A DNA stretch of 64,000 nucleotides, taken from positions 248,001-312,000 of the forward strand of contig NZ_JABUNR010000003.1 of NCBI RefSeq assembly GCF_013343715.1. Reading direction: 5' to 3'. Below the pieces are notes generated by a model. It had not been told where the DNA came from, made no database searches, and saw only the letters and a program-made list of their open reading frames with translations. The translations under genes were made by a program, and so were the position numbers. This document shows, piece after piece, positions 62,392-64,000 of this stretch (positions are counted from its first letter, which is position 1; each line of letters opens with the position of its first letter). Origin of the DNA: Mesobacillus harenae. Its GTDB lineage: Bacteria > Bacillota > Bacilli > Bacillales > Cytobacillaceae.

Positions 62392-63537
62392 ATGATTAAA
62401 GCAGCTTATATCCACATTCCTTTCTGTGAGCATATTTGCCACTATTGTGATTTTAATAAAGTTTTTCTTAAAGGTCAGCCTGTGGACGATTATTTGACAT
62501 ATTTAGATAAAGAGATGGAATTGACTCTTAAAGAAGCGCCGGTATCCAAACTGCAGACTATATTTGTTGGGGGCGGAACGCCGACAGCACTGAATGAGCG
62601 GCAGCTAGAAAAGCTCTGTACAAGTGTGAGGGACAGACTTTCTTTTGACGAAAAGGCAGAATATACATTTGAAGCCAACCCAGGAGATTTATCGGTTGAA
62701 AAATTAAAGGTTTTAAAAGACGCAGGTGTTAACCGACTTAGCTTTGGAGTCCAGACTTTTAATGATGAGCTTTTAAAAAAAATCGGCAGATCCCACAGGC
62801 GTGCAGATGTTTTTACTTCTATCGAAGCGGCTAAAAAAGTCGGTTTTGAAAACATAAGCATTGATTTAATATACAGTTTGCCAGGACAAACAGTGAGTGA
62901 TTTTAAAGCTTCATTGGATACAGCTTTTACACTTGATGTCACCCATTATTCCGGTTATTCACTTATTATTGAACCGAAGACCGTCTTCTATAATTTAATG
63001 AAAAAAGGCAAGCTGCCTCTTCCTGGTGAAGAAATAGAAACGGAAATGTACGAACTGCTCATTAATGAGATGGAAGCCCACGGATTCAGCCAGTATGAAA
63101 TCAGCAACTTTTCTTTACCAGGCTATGAAAGCAAGCATAATCTAACTTATTGGGATAACGAGGAATATTTTGGATTTGGTGCGGGGGCGCATGGTTATAT
63201 TAATGGCAGGCGAGAGTCTAATTTTGGACCATTAAAAAAATACATGGAGCCGCTTGAATCACAGAGGCGTCCCATTATGGAATCCCATACTGTTACGAGG
63301 GAAGAAATGATTGAGGAAGAGATGTTCCTTGGTTTAAGGAAGACAAAAGGTGTGTCTATTCAGCATTTCACCGAAAAATTTTCACAAAGCCCGCTGGACT
63401 ATTTTGCTCCGGAGCTAAGTGAATTTCAAGAACGAGGACTCCTTGAGGTTAAGAATGATTCTATTTTCCTTACGAAAAAAGGTAAATTTTTAGGGAACGA
63501 AGTGTTCCAGTCTTTTATTGGCGTAGCAAATCGTTGA
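62392..63537 (+). CDS. hemW: Heme chaperone HemW (radical SAM)
   Basis: The 381-residue radical SAM protein has CEHICHYCDF with cysteines at 12, 16 and 19 (CxxxCxxC). It lacks the fourth cysteine that follows in true HemN, which marks it as HemW, a heme-binding chaperone, rather than coproporphyrinogen dehydrogenase. TIFVGGGTPTAL near 60 and LSFGVQTFNDELLKKIGRSH near 118 are SAM-binding motifs. GGAAGTG precedes the ATG. Its stop codon overlaps the -35 of the hrcA promoter. Older annotations call it hemN. Confidence 0.92.
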   Translation: MIKAAYIHIPFCEHICHYCDFNKVFLKGQPVDDYLTYLDKEMELTLKEAPVSKLQTIFVGGGTPTALNERQLEKLCTSVRDRLSFDEKAEYTFEANPGDLSVEKLKVLKDAGVNRLSFGVQTFNDELLKKIGRSHRRADVFTSIEAAKKVGFENISIDLIYSLPGQTVSDFKASLDTAFTLDVTHYSGYSLIIEPKTVFYNLMKKGKLPLPGEEIETEMYELLINEMEAHGFSQYEISNFSLPGYESKHNLTYWDNEEYFGFGAGAHGYINGRRESNFGPLKKYMEPLESQRRPIMESHTVTREEMIEEEMFLGLRKTKGVSIQHFTEKFSQSPLDYFAPELSEFQERGLLEVKNDSIFLTKKGKFLGNEVFQSFIGVANR

Positions 63538-63561
63538 CATCTGCCCCCTTCATTTGATAAT
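63534..63561 (+). promoter_or_regulatory. Sigma-A promoter of the hrcA operon
   Basis: TTGACA at 63534-63539 and GATAAT at 63556-63561 are 16 bp apart; the -35 includes the hemW stop codon. Confidence 0.7.
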
Positions 63562-63573
63562 TTATTAGTAGAA

Positions 63574-63600
63574 TTAGCACTCGTAATATAAGAGTGCTAA
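63574..63600 (+). promoter_or_regulatory. CIRCE operator (HrcA binding site)
   Basis: TTAGCACTC, nine bases, GAGTGCTAA: a perfect CIRCE inverted repeat, 15 bp before the hrcA start. HrcA binding here represses the class I heat-shock operon. Confidence 0.97.
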
Positions 63601-63615
63601 CAGAGGTGATAATCG

Positions 63616-64000
63616 GTGCTAACAGATCGTCAATTGTTGATTCTTCAGGTAATTGTTGATGACTTTATTCGATCTGCTCAACCAGTCGGCTCGAGGAGCT
63701 TGTCGAAAAAAGAAGAGATATCTTTTAGTCCAGCCACCATTCGAAACGAAATGGCAGACCTTGAAGAACTTGGATTTATAGAAAAAACTCACACCTCATC
63801 AGGACGGATTCCGTCTGAAAAGGGGTATAGGTACTACGTGGACCATTTGCTGCTTCCTGAACAGCTCGGACATTCTGATGTTCACAAAGTTAAGTCAGTT
63901 TTTGCCGAAAGGATTTATGAACTTGAAAAAATAGTCCAACGGTCTGCGAAAATCCTATCAGAGTTAACCAATTACACATCAATTGTACTTGGTCCAGCAG
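63616..64000 (+). CDS. hrcA: Heat-inducible transcription repressor HrcA, N-terminal part (3' truncated by window)
   Basis: A GTG at 63616 after AGAGGTGAT opens a frame that runs off the window (128 codons visible). The N-terminal winged helix ([66 protein letters not shown]) is diagnostic of HrcA. It represses its own operon and groE through CIRCE with help from GroEL. The perfect CIRCE site just upstream confirms autoregulation. Downstream grpE-dnaK-dnaJ are expected but outside the window. Confidence 0.95.
   Translation, partial: MLTDRQLLILQVIVDDFIRSAQPVGSRSLSKKEEISFSPATIRNEMADLEELGFIEKTHTSSGRIPSEKGYRYYVDHLLLPEQLGHSDVHKVKSVFAERIYELEKIVQRSAKILSELTNYTSIVLGPA

Overview
The window is one contiguous block of a low-GC Gram-positive, endospore-forming chromosome of the Bacillaceae. 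The evidence is gene content and order (recJ-apt-relA-dtd, hisS-aspS-6S RNA-tcdA, cymR-yrvO-mnmA, recD2, alaS-yrzL-ruvX, mltG, greA, mtnN-mccA-mccB, sigK, the yqeG-yqeM operon, comE, gpr-spoIIP-lepA-hemW-hrcA), Bacillus-type ribosome binding sites with frequent GTG/TTG starts, T-box leaders, a CIRCE operator and many sporulation genes. The order follows what I remember of the Bacillus subtilis chromosome, with some B. subtilis insertions absent: no glnQHMP between yrrD and yrrI, and no skin element in sigK. I cannot fix the genus; the intergenic repeats resemble those of Bacillaceae such as Mesobacillus/Cytobacillus/Neobacillus, but that is an impression.

Layout. 1-4.8 kb: end of recJ, apt, relA, dtd (recombination, purine salvage, stringent response, D-aminoacyl-tRNA editing). 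4.8-7.3 kb: an exported five-SH3b cell-wall amidase on the minus strand, a 340-bp repeat field and small yrzK. 7.3-12.1 kb: T-box-controlled hisS-aspS, 6S-1 RNA and tcdA. 12.1-14.6 kb: a second repeat field, then an RsfA-like regulator and rarA on the minus strand. 14.7-22.2 kb: a YczE-like membrane protein translationally coupled to cymR, cysteine desulfurase with mnmA, a TPR protein, recD2, yrrD and a zinc-ribbon protein. 22.4-35.9 kb: yrrI, T-box-controlled alaS, yrzL-ruvX-yrzB, mltG, the tRNA-uridine hydroxylation set trmR-trhP1-trhP2, udk, greA, sporulation PBP pbpI and yrrS. 36.2-40.4 kb: yrzA, then yrrT-mtnN-mccA-mccB-yrhC (methionine-to-cysteine recycling).

40.6-41.6 kb holds the least explained DNA. 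A strong sigma-A promoter leads into a run of very small, well-initiated ORFs of the YrzI type. Two duplicated terminators follow the first ORF, and a 26-aa membrane peptide faces an opposite-strand 55-aa membrane protein across one shared terminator. 41.8-45.5 kb: uninterrupted sigK, a CotF-like coat protein, a 51-aa Tyr/Pro-rich membrane protein, psd, and sda with a DnaA-box cluster next to its promoter. 45.5-50.6 kb: yqeG-yqeH-aroE-yhbY-nadD-yqeK-rsfS-yqeM. 50.7-55.4 kb: comER (minus), comEA-comEB-comEC and yqzM (minus). 55.7-64 kb: holA, rpsT (minus), gpr, spoIIP, yqxA, lepA, hemW, and the CIRCE-controlled start of hrcA.

Functional themes are translation and tRNA modification (hisS, aspS, alaS, dtd, tcdA, mnmA, trmR/trhP, lepA, rsfS, yqeH), sulfur metabolism (cymR, yrvO, mccAB, mtnN), competence, and sporulation with its replication checkpoint (sda/DnaA, sigK, gpr, spoIIP, pbpI). 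I found no tRNA or rRNA genes, CRISPR array, insertion sequence or prophage. The best candidate for something undescribed is the small-ORF cluster at 40.6-41.6 kb. Next come the pbpI ribosome binding site inside the greA terminator and the regulatory DNA between sda and yqeG.
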